Notes: generated by a model from the sequence alone, not told the origin. A stretch of 60,895 nucleotides of DNA from Nostoc sp. NOS(2021) (GCF_017115025.1 NZ_JABXKM010000035.1:1-60895), one strand, 5' to 3'; shown: positions 8,507-17,436, numbered from the stretch's first letter. A program made the numbers and translations.

Positions 8507-9751
8507 ATGCTTACTTTAAATCGTTGGCAATCTCGAACAGCTGCACTCATGGCTTTGAGCGTCACAGTCGGTACTGTAGCGCCTTTGATTACAGCTTCGC
8601 CATCTTTGGCTCAAACTACTTTTTCTGATGTTTCATCTAACTATTGGGCGGCACAATTTATTCAACAGTTGTCACAGCGAGGTGTAATTGCCGGATTTCC
8701 TGATGGTAGCTTCCGCCCTGAAGAACCGGTGACACGCGCTCAATTTGCCGCGATGGTCAACAAAGCTTTCCAAAAAGCACAGCAACGGCAGGCAATCAAT
8801 TTTACTGATGTACCCAGCAACTATTGGGCATCCAGTGCCATTCAGCAAGCCTACACTATAGGTTTCTTATCTGGTTATCCTGGAAATCGCTTTGAGCCTA
8901 ACCAAGCTATTCCCCGCGAGCAGGTTTTGGTTTCCCTCGCTAACGGTTTGGCATATACTCCTAGTGGTAACACCGAAAGCACTCTGCAATATTTCAATGA
9001 TGCCTCTAGCGTTGCTAGCTATGCCCGTAGCCCGATCGCCGCAGCAACTGAAAAGCAAATTGTGGTCAACTATCCGAATGTGAAGTTCCTGAATCCAACC
9101 GCAACTGCTACTCGCGCCCAGGTAGCAGCTTTTATCTATCAAGCGTTGGTTAGTTCTAATCAAGTCTCAGCAATTAACTCGCCCTATGTCGTGGCGGCTG
9201 TCGGGTCTACTACCACAACAGCTGGATCAGTCACAATTCCCCAAGGGACTGCTATTGCTGTGAAATATGACAAGGCAGAAAAAATTCTGGTTACAAAGGA
9301 TGAAACAGCGCCTTTGACATTGACAGTATCCCAAAACGTGGTTACGCAAGACGGAACTGTAGTGATTCCTGCTGGTAGTCAGATTATTGGTCAACTCAAA
9401 CCTGCTACAGGCGGTTCTCAATTCGTTGCCCAGAAACTAGTTTTGGCTAGTGGTCAAGAGTATCAGCTGAACGCTACTTCTGAAGTGATTACCAAAACTG
9501 AAACCGTCAAGAAGGGTATTAGTACTAGTGCGATTATCAAGGATACTGTATTGGGTGCAGGTGCAGCCACTGCAATATCTGCTGTCACTGGCGATCACGC
9601 CATTGCCACAGAAGAAGTCTTGGGTGGCGCTGGTATCGGTGCATTGGTTGGTCTGTTCTTGGGTAAGAAGAGCGTTGACTTAATCGCCATTGACCCAAAT
9701 ACCGATTTACAAATGACAATCAATCAGAATTTGTTGGTTTCACTAAGATAG
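8507..9751 (+). CDS. SLH-domain secreted protein with beta-rich C-terminal domain
   Basis: A 414-residue protein. The signal peptide (about 1-35, SPSLA before Q) is followed by three SLH repeats (about 37-220) with the usual F.DV..NYWA and G.I.GFPDG.FRP marks. A Thr-rich linker (STTTTAGS) leads to a C-terminal domain (about 240-414) shared with the protein at 4876. SLH domains in cyanobacteria anchor proteins to the peptidoglycan-linked layer, so the C-terminal part is probably displayed in the periplasm or on the outer membrane. A hydrophobic Gly/Ala stretch (VLGGAGIGALVGLFLG) near the end could insert into a membrane. The ligand is unknown. It appears to be the intact version of the locus from which the neighbours derive. 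Confidence 0.85.
   Translation: MLTLNRWQSRTAALMALSVTVGTVAPLITASPSLAQTTFSDVSSNYWAAQFIQQLSQRGVIAGFPDGSFRPEEPVTRAQFAAMVNKAFQKAQQRQAINFTDVPSNYWASSAIQQAYTIGFLSGYPGNRFEPNQAIPREQVLVSLANGLAYTPSGNTESTLQYFNDASSVASYARSPIAAATEKQIVVNYPNVKFLNPTATATRAQVAAFIYQALVSSNQVSAINSPYVVAAVGSTTTTAGSVTIPQGTAIAVKYDKAEKILVTKDETAPLTLTVSQNVVTQDGTVVIPAGSQIIGQLKPATGGSQFVAQKLVLASGQEYQLNATSEVITKTETVKKGISTSAIIKDTVLGAGAATAISAVTGDHAIATEEVLGGAGIGALVGLFLGKKSVDLIAIDPNTDLQMTINQNLLVSLR
8612..9193 (+). repeat. SLH-coding duplication, copy 2
   Basis: Gap-free partner of 7336-7917. It starts immediately after the signal-peptide codons of this gene, so the fusion joint in the beta-helix gene corresponds to the mature N-terminus here. Confidence 0.9.
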
Positions 9752-9753
9752 TT

Positions 9754-9828
9754 ATTGGGCATTGGGCATTGGGCATTGGGCATTGGGAATTAGTATTTAC
9801 AATTGACAAATGACAAATGACAAATGAC
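9754..9828. repeat. Heptamer arrays ATTGGGC and TGACAAA
   Basis: Five ATTGGGC units (complement of the CCCAATG heptamer) are followed by three TGACAAA units. They fill the space between the convergent SLH gene and histidine kinase gene. Confidence 0.9.
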
Positions 9829-11183
9829 TAATTTTGAACTTGCGGCAACCAAATAATAAACGTAGTCCCCGGCGCATCGGGTGAAGTTAGCTGAGAGTTG
9901 ATTGCAGGGCTGAAAACCTCGATTTCGCCCTGCATTTGCTCTATTAATTGTTTAGCGATCGCTAACCCCAAACCTGTACCAGGGATTTCTGTTTGCGCTT
10001 GTACACCCCGATAATGCCGTTCTCCAAGATGCTCTAAATCTTGAGGTGGAATGCCAGGGCCGTTGTCACTGATGACAATTCCCTGAAAATTAGCTTTTTC
10101 TTGTCCCGCCTGAATCAAAATTTTGCCACCAGTGGGAGTGTATTTCAATGCATTATCAATGATGTTAGTTAATACTTCTCGTAATGCTTTGATATTGACA
10201 CATACTAGGGGTGAATTATGTTGAATTTCAGTTATTAGTTTTAGCTTTCGCTCTTGGGCGATCGCTTTGGCTGATATTAATAATGGTTCTAATATATCTG
10301 CTAGCGAGCAGTCAACTGCTTTATCTCCTGTTCCCGGCAATAATAACAGTGGTTTAGCGGATTTTTGAATAGTTGCTTCTACAAATACTTCATCTTCCGT
10401 CAGATGTAGTGGTGCTAAATCTGCTTCTGTCAAGTCAATTACTTGCTCAAATTGTTGCAGCAATTCTTGGAGGCGATCGCTTTCCCGCACAATACTATTT
10501 GCCACATCCCGGTTAGGGTCTGCTGGTCGTAGTCGTTTCAATAGTAGTTTACCAAAAGTCCGCAACGCCGTTAATGGGTTACGAAACTGATGCAACAGGT
10601 TATCCAGCAAATCGCGCTGTTTTTCTTGGAGAATTTGTTGCTCACGTAACTGCTGCTCAAACCATGCTCGCCGCTGATCTAAAATACAAGCGATCGCCAG
10701 TGTTTGGGCTATCCGTTGAATTTGACTTTCCTCGTGTTCATTCCATGCGCGGTCTTCCCTAGCTGTCACCAGTAACCCCATCATCACACCCTCATAAATC
10801 AGAGGTAAAACAATTTGGTTGCCACTAAATAAGTATTCCTCATTTAGATGGGGTTGAGACGCATCTGGTATCTCATACTCCCGTGACGAGGTTGGAGATT
10901 CTGGCCCTGCTGTCAATAATTTTCTCTGATGATTGGGTAATACAAACACATTTCCAACTTGAAGTTGTTTGTGTACTGTCGCTTCAGCAGTCTCCTCCCC
11001 TGGCCGTAATAATGCTGTTTCCGGGTAAATCACCACAGGAATCAGTTTGGCCTCACCTGAAGGAGTCTCTACCAATTCTTGTGTTAGGTACACAATACTT
11101 AAAGTTGCTCCCAGCCCTTGGGTTAGCAGCGCTATTTGCTCTCGACACAGAGCCAGAAAATCGGAACTGGCAGACATTAACAT
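9828..11183 (-). CDS. GAF-domain sensor histidine kinase
   Basis: A 451-residue soluble kinase. Residues 1 to about 175 form a GAF-type sensory domain without a visible Cys chromophore motif typical of phytochromes. A short coiled linker (EQQLREQQILQEKQRDL) leads to the dimerisation box LLHQFRNPLTALR with the phospho-accepting His at about 198. The ATPase core has NIIDNALKYTP (N box), ISDNGPGIPP (G1) and GTGLGLAIAKQ (G2). There are no membrane helices, so it senses a cytosolic signal. No response regulator lies beside it, making it an orphan kinase. It is convergent with the SLH gene. Confidence 0.9.
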   Translation of the reverse strand: MLMSASSDFLALCREQIALLTQGLGATLSIVYLTQELVETPSGEAKLIPVVIYPETALLRPGEETAEATVHKQLQVGNVFVLPNHQRKLLTAGPESPTSSREYEIPDASQPHLNEEYLFSGNQIVLPLIYEGVMMGLLVTAREDRAWNEHEESQIQRIAQTLAIACILDQRRAWFEQQLREQQILQEKQRDLLDNLLHQFRNPLTALRTFGKLLLKRLRPADPNRDVANSIVRESDRLQELLQQFEQVIDLTEADLAPLHLTEDEVFVEATIQKSAKPLLLLPGTGDKAVDCSLADILEPLLISAKAIAQERKLKLITEIQHNSPLVCVNIKALREVLTNIIDNALKYTPTGGKILIQAGQEKANFQGIVISDNGPGIPPQDLEHLGERHYRGVQAQTEIPGTGLGLAIAKQLIEQMQGEIEVFSPAINSQLTSPDAPGTTFIIWLPQVQN

Positions 11184-11454
11184 TTTTTAGCTTTTGCTCA
11201 AGATTACAGATTTTGAGGCATGATTAAGAGAGGATACTTAATTTTTACCTCACTCATTTAATAAAGCTTAACTAAAATCTTCTTCGTGATGGTTTGTACC
11301 AGGGGATTATATTCAAATGGTGATTTTGTTTTATCTATCTTCAAAGATATTAATTTTCTTATATTAAAAGGTTAAAAACTATTGATATTTTGAACTAGAA
11401 CCTATATAATGACGACGGATTTTGTAGCTATCACTACAATCTATAGCTTGAAAG

Positions 11455-11460
11455 AGGAGG
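11455..11460 (+). promoter_or_regulatory. Ribosome-binding site that decides the DUF3155 start
   Basis: The sequence GAGGAGG lies 8 bp before a TTG at 11469. No comparable site precedes the upstream in-frame ATG at 11409. The TTG therefore is the likely initiation codon, giving the family's usual MARRRKRKSRRR start. Confidence 0.7.
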
Positions 11461-11468
11461 ACAATAGA

Positions 11469-11786
11469 TTGGCAAGGAGACGCAAAAGGAAAAGTCGGCG
11501 TCGTCAGGAAGGACGGCGGATTCTGGAACATGTGCCTCAATATAGTATCGAAAGTGGCGAAGAAAAGCCTGTGACAGCAGCGAGAAGATTCATTCAAGCT
11601 GAAGGGATTTTGCCACCGGCGTTGCTACTCGTAAAGCGAAATGAACACACCACAGACCGTTATTTCTGGGCAGAAAAGGGGCTGTTTGGTGCTCAATACG
11701 TAGAGGAAAACCATTTCTTGTTTCCTAGCTTGAGGGTGTTAGAACCTTCGCCAGGTCAAGAACCTCTTGCTTTAGCTAGTCGGTGA
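11469..11786 (+). CDS. DUF3155 family protein (TTG start)
   Basis: A 105-residue cyanobacterial protein of unknown function. It starts with a very basic stretch (ARRRKRKSRRRQEGRR), suggesting nucleic-acid or membrane-surface contact, followed by a well conserved core (ILPPALLLVKRNEHTTDRYF, AEKGLFGAQYVEENHFLFP). I recognise this core as the DUF3155 family. Extending to the ATG at 11409 would add 20 residues not expected in the family. The gene is isolated, between a divergent histidine kinase and a long spacer. Confidence 0.8.
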   Translation: MARRRKRKSRRRQEGRRILEHVPQYSIESGEEKPVTAARRFIQAEGILPPALLLVKRNEHTTDRYFWAEKGLFGAQYVEENHFLFPSLRVLEPSPGQEPLALASR

Positions 11787-12236
11787 ACCAGAAATGGTCA
11801 TCTTACGCATTGAATGTGGCTCCTGACTATCATTAACTGGCAAAATTGCTAAGTTTATGCAAAATTTAATTTTTTTTTAGTTTGTAGCTGATTTGCCAGT
11901 CAAGCTAGTCCAGGTAATTGGAAAGTCAACTTGTCTCAAACCACGCTAGGTTACATAGGTTGATAGTAGTCTCATGATGCAGAAGGCAGTAGGTATAGAG
12001 CCAAGCGCCTCCAAAAGCGCTAGTGAAGTTGTGCTCTTATGCCGTAGATGCTTAATCAAGCTCTGTCAACAAATTTAAGTTAATGAATTTAAATTTTTTC
12101 CCCACGACTTGTGTCGTGGGGAAAACTGACAAAGCAGCAGCCTTGATTTCCTTCTTCCTACTTTCCATTGCCTAAAGAGTAGGTCAGGTCAGAAGTCTGC
12201 ATATCATAGTTAAAAGATGGTCACAAAAACCAACAA
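11787..12236. other. Intergenic region with a long hairpin
   Basis: No gene is seen. The main structure is the hairpin at 12096-12125. It lies downstream of the DUF3155 gene on the plus strand and of the CCB-like gene on the minus strand. Confidence 0.5.
12096..12125. other. Perfect hairpin, possible bidirectional terminator
   Basis: Arms TTTTCCCCACGAC and GTCGTGGGGAAAA surround a TTGT loop. The stem is strong, but on both strands it is followed by A rather than T residues, so it is not a textbook intrinsic terminator. Confidence 0.5.
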
Positions 12237-12767
12237 TTATTCACCAGCCTTTAGCTGTAGAGTCCTCTGTAACTCACTGAGTTCATCTCGATGGGCAACT
12301 ACAGTGATCCTACTTGAGGAGGTTTGTTCGCTCTGAGTTGTTTCTACTTTGAGCGACACCTTCTCAAGTCTTCCAGATTTTTGCCAATAAAATAGACCGC
12401 TTAAAGGCGACAGCAGTACCATAGCCAGAACAAGGGTACTGAGGCTAGGAAAAAGTAGGGACACGACTAGTGATAGACAAACAATCCCAGTAGCTGCTAG
12501 AAGAGTTAGAAATATGGCTAAGAACCAACTGGGGCGAACATTACCTTCAAAAATCACCTGGTTTTGTTCTCCGTCTACCGCTGCCACTCGGTAAGACCGC
12601 GATCGAAAATACTCTTTTAATTGAGACATTAAAGCAGCTTCGTCTTGCTCAGATACCAGTTGTGCAGTTTCTGTGCGGTCTTTAGTCGAGGCACGAATAA
12701 AGAAAAACAGCCCAACCGATAACAACAAGGTTAGCAGGAACGTAGATGGCAGAATAGCAGTATCCAT
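12237..12767 (-). CDS. Cofactor assembly of complex C subunit B-like (CCB2/CCB4 family)
   Basis: A 176-residue membrane protein. It has one N-terminal helix (about 7-25, FLLTLLLSVGLFFFI) and a helical hairpin at about 82-130, with a soluble segment between them (SQLKEYFRSRSYRVAAVDG) and a soluble C-terminal part. The MDTAILPSTFLLTLLL start and FFIRAS-KDRTE pattern fit the cyanobacterial/plastid CCB2/CCB4 family, which helps attach heme c(n) (c') covalently to cytochrome b6 on the stromal side of thylakoids. A PadR regulator lies just upstream on the same strand with a 50-bp gap, so co-transcription is likely. The assignment is from pattern, not search. Confidence 0.7.
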   Translation of the reverse strand: MDTAILPSTFLLTLLLSVGLFFFIRASTKDRTETAQLVSEQDEAALMSQLKEYFRSRSYRVAAVDGEQNQVIFEGNVRPSWFLAIFLTLLAATGIVCLSLVVSLLFPSLSTLVLAMVLLSPLSGLFYWQKSGRLEKVSLKVETTQSEQTSSSRITVVAHRDELSELQRTLQLKAGE

Positions 12768-12819
12768 AACTAATTGTTAGTGTTTGACTGGAGGAGACTT
12801 ATTCATTATCAATTATTCG

Positions 12820-13167
12820 TTACTTTGTCCTCCCGTTGATGTAGTCTTGCCAAAGAAAAGCTAAATCCTGCGCTTGAACTTGCCATTCTGGAGAAACTTG
12901 GTACATCCGCCTGGGGCGGCCCCGTCCTTCGAGTTTCTTCCAATATCCAGTGATTGCCCTTTGGTCTTCCAGAAATTTGATTGCACTATAAAGTACGGTA
13001 TCTGAAAGCCTATAGGTGGGATATTCAGTTTCTAATTGCTCAATCAACTCGGTTCCGTAGGATTCACCTTGTAATAAAACAGACAGTATGTAACAAACTG
13101 CTACTTCCTGACAAAGGTAAGTTGGCGGAGGATTCTCAAAGAATTGATATATATCCTCAAGTTTCAT
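12820..13167 (-). CDS. PadR family transcriptional regulator
   Basis: A 115-residue winged-helix protein. The central part (ILSVLLQGESYGTELIEQLE, then LSDTVLYSAIKFLEDQRAI and RGRPRRMYQV) is the PadR DNA-binding domain: the YGTELI helix, a recognition helix, and the wing with the RGRPRRMY motif. The PadR C-terminal dimerisation helix is short, as in the small subfamily. The effector is unknown. It precedes the CCB-like gene on the same strand and may regulate it or itself. Confidence 0.85.
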   Translation of the reverse strand: MKLEDIYQFFENPPPTYLCQEVAVCYILSVLLQGESYGTELIEQLETEYPTYRLSDTVLYSAIKFLEDQRAITGYWKKLEGRGRPRRMYQVSPEWQVQAQDLAFLWQDYINGRTK

Positions 13168-13680
13168 GGTTAGTGAATGGCTAAAAAAATGCCTTAGGGT
13201 AAGGTCTACAATCTTTGTAGTCAGTATACAGTGCTACTCCTAAGTGAGTAATATATATAAAGCTACTTAGACTAGATATCCATTGCGTAAACACCAAACA
13301 ATTACCCACGCCTGTGAAGTTGTGGGACGAGTTTGCGAGTTTTAGGGGCACAAAACAGTGTACCCCTACCCAAGCTCGATACGGTGTGGTGAGGAGCGAG
13401 CAGACAGTGGCGAAGTCACTATCTTGGTGTTAAGTGATGCCAAGCTGGGCTGGTTAGAACTGCTTAAGCAATAAAATGCCATCGAAGAAATTCTACAGGT
13501 AAAATGCTATTTTGTCTGTAAAACTTAATAAACACTTTGTTTTACAGTGATTTTCCCAATGCACATTCTCAGAGCTTAAGCTAATGCATATTTCTGGGTT
13601 AAAGCGGCTACGCCTGTGGACATAACTAAGCAGTAACAGTAACCATTTCTGATTTCCTCGACAAGAGAATCTCTTGTCTT
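13168..13680. other. Intergenic region, no gene seen
   Basis: The stretch upstream of the PadR gene and before the MITE-like element shows no convincing frame, tRNA or terminator. The part next to 13168 should hold the PadR promoter. Confidence 0.4.
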
Positions 13681-13804
13681 ATAGGACTTACGCAAAAATC
13701 GCCAAAAAGCTTAATTTATCGAACCGCCATCTCTACGAGACGCTACGCGTTCGCGTAGCGTCTCGTAGAGAAGAGAAGAATCGTAGAGTGTGCGTAAGTC
13801 CTAT
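13681..13804. mobile_element. MITE with 14-bp perfect terminal inverted repeats
   Basis: The ends are ATAGGACTTACGCA and TGCGTAAGTCCTAT, a perfect 14-bp inverted repeat enclosing 96 bp. Inside is a second perfect palindrome, arms 13731-13749 and 13752-13770 with a TT loop (CTCTACGAGACGCTACGCG and its complement). CTT occurs on both outer flanks and could be a target duplication. There is no transposase frame, so mobilisation would need an enzyme in trans. Confidence 0.8.
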
Positions 13805-13953
13805 CTTATTTGGCAAGTGTGATAGTAAATTTATCAAAGAAGACGCAAAGACTAGGAAAGAGAGAGACGCAAAGTGCGAGACATCTCAACAAGGCTTTCC
13901 GTGTCCCCGTGTTTTTGTGTCCTTTGAAAGCGCCCAGCACATTGGTGATCAGT

Positions 13954-14532
13954 ATGTCACAAACTCCCGATGCCCCATCATCTTCCTCAACTCTTAGGGC
14001 AATTGCCCAAACCTTTCGCCTTACAGGTTGGATTAGCTTCTGGATTCAGCTAGTACTAGGCGTTGTTTCTAGCATAATTGTGCTGCTGTTCGCCGTCTTT
14101 AATCAAAAAACTGGCAGTCCTAGTAATAATCCTGGGACTGGCTTTGGCGTATTTTTAGCAATTTGTGGATTGGTTATTTTGGGTGCGGGCATTTATTTAG
14201 CTTACCGTTACACTAGAATCGGCAAGCAATTGGAATCCTCCAATCCCAGCAACCGCCCTCGGAAAAGCGAGACTGTGCAAGTATTACGTTTAGGGCTGTG
14301 GGTGAATTTAGGGGGAACGCTGGTGACTCTTTTGGGGGCGCAAGCGATCGTTGGGACGCTGGTAGCAAGATCCATATCTCCCCAAGCTATAACTACCCAA
14401 TTTTTTGACCCCACCCGGATTATTAGCGGTCTAGATATGCTTGTGGTACAGGCAAACACTAACACTGTTTCAGCCCACTTTGCAGGGCTTGTGGCGTCGC
14501 TTTGGCTACTCAATCGCATTAACCGACCTTAG
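13954..14532 (+). CDS. DUF3611 family membrane protein (TIC21/PIC1-like)
   Basis: A 192-residue polytopic membrane protein with four hydrophobic segments, at about 22-48, 66-90, 110-135 and 170-188. It carries the family-like patterns TFRLTGWISFWIQLVLGVVS and LRLGLWVNLGGTLVTLLGAQAIVG. The plastid relative TIC21/PIC1 has been linked to protein import or iron transport; the cyanobacterial role is unsettled. The start MSQTPDAPSSSS is chosen because the upstream in-frame extension from 13810 reads through spacer sequence with no family resemblance. It follows the MITE by about 150 bp. Confidence 0.75.
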   Translation: MSQTPDAPSSSSTLRAIAQTFRLTGWISFWIQLVLGVVSSIIVLLFAVFNQKTGSPSNNPGTGFGVFLAICGLVILGAGIYLAYRYTRIGKQLESSNPSNRPRKSETVQVLRLGLWVNLGGTLVTLLGAQAIVGTLVARSISPQAITTQFFDPTRIISGLDMLVVQANTNTVSAHFAGLVASLWLLNRINRP

Positions 14533-14880
14533 ATAGGGGAGTCGGAAGAATCTGAAAATTTGGTATATAAGTGTTTTTTAGTACACTAAGAATTGGATTG
14601 TGTAGTTCCCTAATCTTTATCTAACGCGAGAATAGCCAAAATCAGGCAGTGTAATGGACTGGTTGATCAGGCGTACTTGCTTACTGGCTACCATCACCTG
14701 CCAATACTCAGGAGTCTGGAAAATCGGAGGAGTAATACTAAATTTTGGATTTTAAATTTTTCCCTGGCGAGATTGGCAAAGCAAAATTTTTATGGTTGCT
14801 TTTCTGCTCATGGCAAGCCAAAATCAGTATATGCTGATGTGTTGGCAGGTAGATAATAGGCTAAAAACTGAGAAAAATCT
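14533..14880. other. Intergenic region before serS with a possible minus-strand gene remnant
   Basis: On the minus strand, about 14741 down to 14625 reads an uninterrupted protein-like stretch (TPPIFQTPEYWQVMVASKQ followed by VRLINQSITLPDFGYSRVR) ending at TAA. It has no ATG, GTG or TTG at its upstream end, only an internal GTG-ATG. It may be a decayed gene or a short gene with an unusual start. Otherwise nothing is seen. Confidence 0.35.
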
Positions 14881-16161
14881 GTGCTGGATATCAAGCAAAT
14901 ACGGGAAAATCCGCAATTAGTTCAAGAACGATTGAATAGTCGTAGTGGTAAATACGACATCGAACCGATATTAAAGTTAGATCGGCAACAACGGGAACTT
15001 GAGGGGAGGCGTAGTCAACTCCAAGCCCGTAGCAACGAAATCGGTAAAATTGTCGGACAAAAGATTAAATCTGGGATCAATCCTCAAGACCCAGAAATTC
15101 AAGCTTTGCGGGATGAAGGTAATTCTGTCAAAGCGACGTTGAGCCAACTGGAACCCCAGGAAAAAGAACTGAAAGCTGAAATTGCCCAACTTGTGTTGGC
15201 ACTTCCCAACTTACCAAGCGACTCTACACCCCTTGGTAAGAATGAGGAAGATAACGTAGAAGTGCGCCGTTGGGGTGATGAGTATATTCCCCAAAATCCG
15301 AATATTCTCCCTCACTGGGAAATTGGCGAAAAGCTAGGTATTCTCAATGTTGAGCGGGCTGTAAAAGTTGCCCAAAGTCGCTTTGTGACCTTGATAGGTG
15401 CTGGTGCGGCATTGGAGAGGGCATTAATTCAATTTATGCTGACTCTTCATACTCAAGCTGGGTATGTGGAAGTTAGTCCGCCCCTGTTAGTGAATACTGA
15501 GTCTTTGACGGCGACCGGTCAGTTACCCAAGTTTGCTGAAGAAAGCTTTAAATGCGCTGATGACGACTTGTGGCTGATTCCTACGGCAGAGGTTCCAGTT
15601 ACAAATCTCTATCGGGGTGAAATTCTGGCTGCTGAAGATTTGCCTATCTACCACTGTGCTTTTACTCCCTGTTTTCGCCGCGAAGCTGGTAGTTATGGGC
15701 GCGATATGCGGGGATTAATTCGCCTGCATCAATTTAACAAGGTGGAAATGGTGAAATTTGTCGAACCCAGTACGTCTTTTGATGAACTGGAGAAATTGGT
15801 GGGGAATGCAGAAGCAATTTTACAGGCGTTGCAGTTGCCTTACAGAGTAGTAAATTTAAGTACTGGAGATTTGGGATTTGCCTCTACCAAAACTTATGAT
15901 TTAGAGGTTTGGTTGCCCTCTTCTGGCAAATACCGCGAAATTTCTAGCTGTTCCAATACTATAGATTTCCAAGCGCGACGGGCTGATATTCGCTTCAAAG
16001 AGGCGGGGAAAAAAGGTACCCAGTTTGTTCATACCCTCAATGGTTCGGGTTTGGCGGTGGGACGGACGATGGCAGCAATTTTGGAGAATTATCAACAACC
16101 TGATGGGACGGTGAGGATACCAGAAGTGTTGAAACCTTATTTGGGTCGTGAAGTTTTGTAA
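14881..16161 (+). CDS. serS: Seryl-tRNA synthetase
   Basis: A 426-residue class II aminoacyl-tRNA synthetase that charges tRNA-Ser (and tRNA-Sec where present) with serine. The GTG start gives [21 protein letters not shown], the normal family N-terminus. Residues about 28-105 form the long antiparallel coiled coil that grips the tRNA. Motif 2 is visible as [20 protein letters not shown] and motif 3 as [17 protein letters not shown]; the serine-site pattern [17 protein letters not shown] is also present. Length is typical. It is monocistronic. Confidence 0.97.
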   Translation: MLDIKQIRENPQLVQERLNSRSGKYDIEPILKLDRQQRELEGRRSQLQARSNEIGKIVGQKIKSGINPQDPEIQALRDEGNSVKATLSQLEPQEKELKAEIAQLVLALPNLPSDSTPLGKNEEDNVEVRRWGDEYIPQNPNILPHWEIGEKLGILNVERAVKVAQSRFVTLIGAGAALERALIQFMLTLHTQAGYVEVSPPLLVNTESLTATGQLPKFAEESFKCADDDLWLIPTAEVPVTNLYRGEILAAEDLPIYHCAFTPCFRREAGSYGRDMRGLIRLHQFNKVEMVKFVEPSTSFDELEKLVGNAEAILQALQLPYRVVNLSTGDLGFASTKTYDLEVWLPSSGKYREISSCSNTIDFQARRADIRFKEAGKKGTQFVHTLNGSGLAVGRTMAAILENYQQPDGTVRIPEVLKPYLGREVL

Positions 16162-16196
16162 TTTGTCATTGGTCATTTGTCATTTGTCATTTGACC
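16161..16196. repeat. Heptamer array (CATTTGT)
   Basis: About five CATTTGT or CATTGGT units follow directly on the serS stop codon. Confidence 0.85.
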
Positions 16197-16299
16197 AATA
16201 GCTTCTTGCATAAATAATTTTTTGTCTCATGCAAAGGTGAGCCAGTACTTTGGGCGGGTGTTGATGTCACAATACATAGGTAAATGTAATAAATAATTT

Positions 16300-16407
16300 T
16301 TGAAAATAGATAATCCAGCGACATCGACAGAAATTAAACAACAGCTTACCGAAGATAGCAATCAAATTGTTAGAGCAGTGGCTATGGCAAGTTTAGCTCA
16401 AGCATAG
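16300..16407 (+). pseudogene. Possible HEAT-repeat gene fragment
   Basis: A 35-codon stretch (NPATSTEIKQQLTEDSNQIV then RAVAMASLAQA) ends at TAG just before the NuiA-like gene. The helical Val-Arg-Ala pattern recalls the end of a HEAT or PBS-lyase-like repeat. It has no credible start and is probably the tail of a deleted gene. It could also be chance. Confidence 0.3.
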
Positions 16408-16419
16408 AAGGAAAAATTA

Positions 16420-17436
16420 ATGAAACCTGAAACCGAGCAACTATTAGCAACAGTGGAAGTTCTTATTGAAGGATTAAGTGCTGGGATTGGAAGTGAAGGA
16501 GATGAACCTTTTCAAGCCTTCGTATTTGAAGAAGCAACAGATAAGAATAATTTTACTATCACTGAGCATCTTCACAAACTAAATTACTTTAGATATGTAG
16601 AAATAAATACGTTTTTGCAAGAGTGGCAGCGAAAGTTGCCTAATCATCTTCTTAAGTCACAGATGAGTAAACAATATTCCTCTTTAATTCAAGTATTACA
16701 AGCTCATCTTATTGAGTTACAAGTATATGAGTTAATTACAGATAACGAAGGTAATTGTCTTGATAAAGTTTACTCAGATGATGAACCATTTTTAATTCTT
16801 ATTGGTCAAACTAAAGCTAACGACTGGGTAGGACTATCTCCTCTTTGGTCTGCACCTCATACCTGTGGTTATGGCAAACGGCTAGAAAGAAAGATTCAAC
16901 CGCCTAGTCAAGCTGCTTTAGATTTGAAAGCAGAGCTAGAACCAATTTTACAAGAATTACAATTTGTTATTGGAGATTCTTCTAGAGGGTATTATCCTGT
17001 AAAGGATATTGTTTGGAAAGTGGCTCATACAAAAGCATTACTTATTGAGCAACTACTAGAGTCATCCAGATATATGAAGACCTGGGAATTTCATGGTTTC
17101 TCCGATGAGTACAGCCAAAGATATAGGGATAACGAATATTTTGATAATGAAGTTCCTGAACAAGAGATTCAAGTGTCTGAAGAAGGTGAAGAATTATGGT
17201 GGCAACAGTACGAAATTGAAGGTTATGGAAAATTAGAAAGTGAGAATTGGATTAAGAATTGGGATCTCAATGGAGTTAAATATGAATTTTACTCATTAGA
17301 AAAGTTTATGTTTGATAATCTTAGAAACCGTCAAATCTATGTAATGGGTAACAGCGCTATCTTTCGGATATACGTTGTAGGTCGAACTAAAGAAAGTGAT
17401 TGGCTAGGAATTTCTACTAAAGCTGTTTGGACGTAA
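16420..17436 (+). CDS. Protein with two nuclease A inhibitor (NuiA)-like modules
   Basis: A 338-residue protein of unusual build. Residues about 5-145 resemble NuiA, the small Anabaena inhibitor of the sugar-non-specific nuclease NucA: LLATVEVLIEGLSAGIGSEG, DEPFQAFVFE, then EPFLILIGQTKANDWVGLSP. Residues about 170-338 repeat the plan and end FRIYVVGRTKESDWLGISTK, close to the NuiA C-terminus (VYVIGET..GNLAGISTKVV). NuiA itself has about 135 residues, so this looks like a duplicated or fused form; an acidic insert (EVPEQEIQVSEEGEELWW) sits in the second half. No signal peptide. No nuclease gene lies beside it. Inhibition of a nuclease is an inference from resemblance. Confidence 0.65.
   Translation: MKPETEQLLATVEVLIEGLSAGIGSEGDEPFQAFVFEEATDKNNFTITEHLHKLNYFRYVEINTFLQEWQRKLPNHLLKSQMSKQYSSLIQVLQAHLIELQVYELITDNEGNCLDKVYSDDEPFLILIGQTKANDWVGLSPLWSAPHTCGYGKRLERKIQPPSQAALDLKAELEPILQELQFVIGDSSRGYYPVKDIVWKVAHTKALLIEQLLESSRYMKTWEFHGFSDEYSQRYRDNEYFDNEVPEQEIQVSEEGEELWWQQYEIEGYGKLESENWIKNWDLNGVKYEFYSLEKFMFDNLRNRQIYVMGNSAIFRIYVVGRTKESDWLGISTKAVWT

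Noticed and set aside
12096-12125. Textbook intrinsic terminator
   Set aside because: The stem is strong but A rather than T residues follow on both strands, so it is listed as a hairpin only.
13810-13953. N-terminal extension of the DUF3611 gene
   Set aside because: The added 48 residues do not resemble the family, and a good ATG (MSQTPDAP) lies at 13954.
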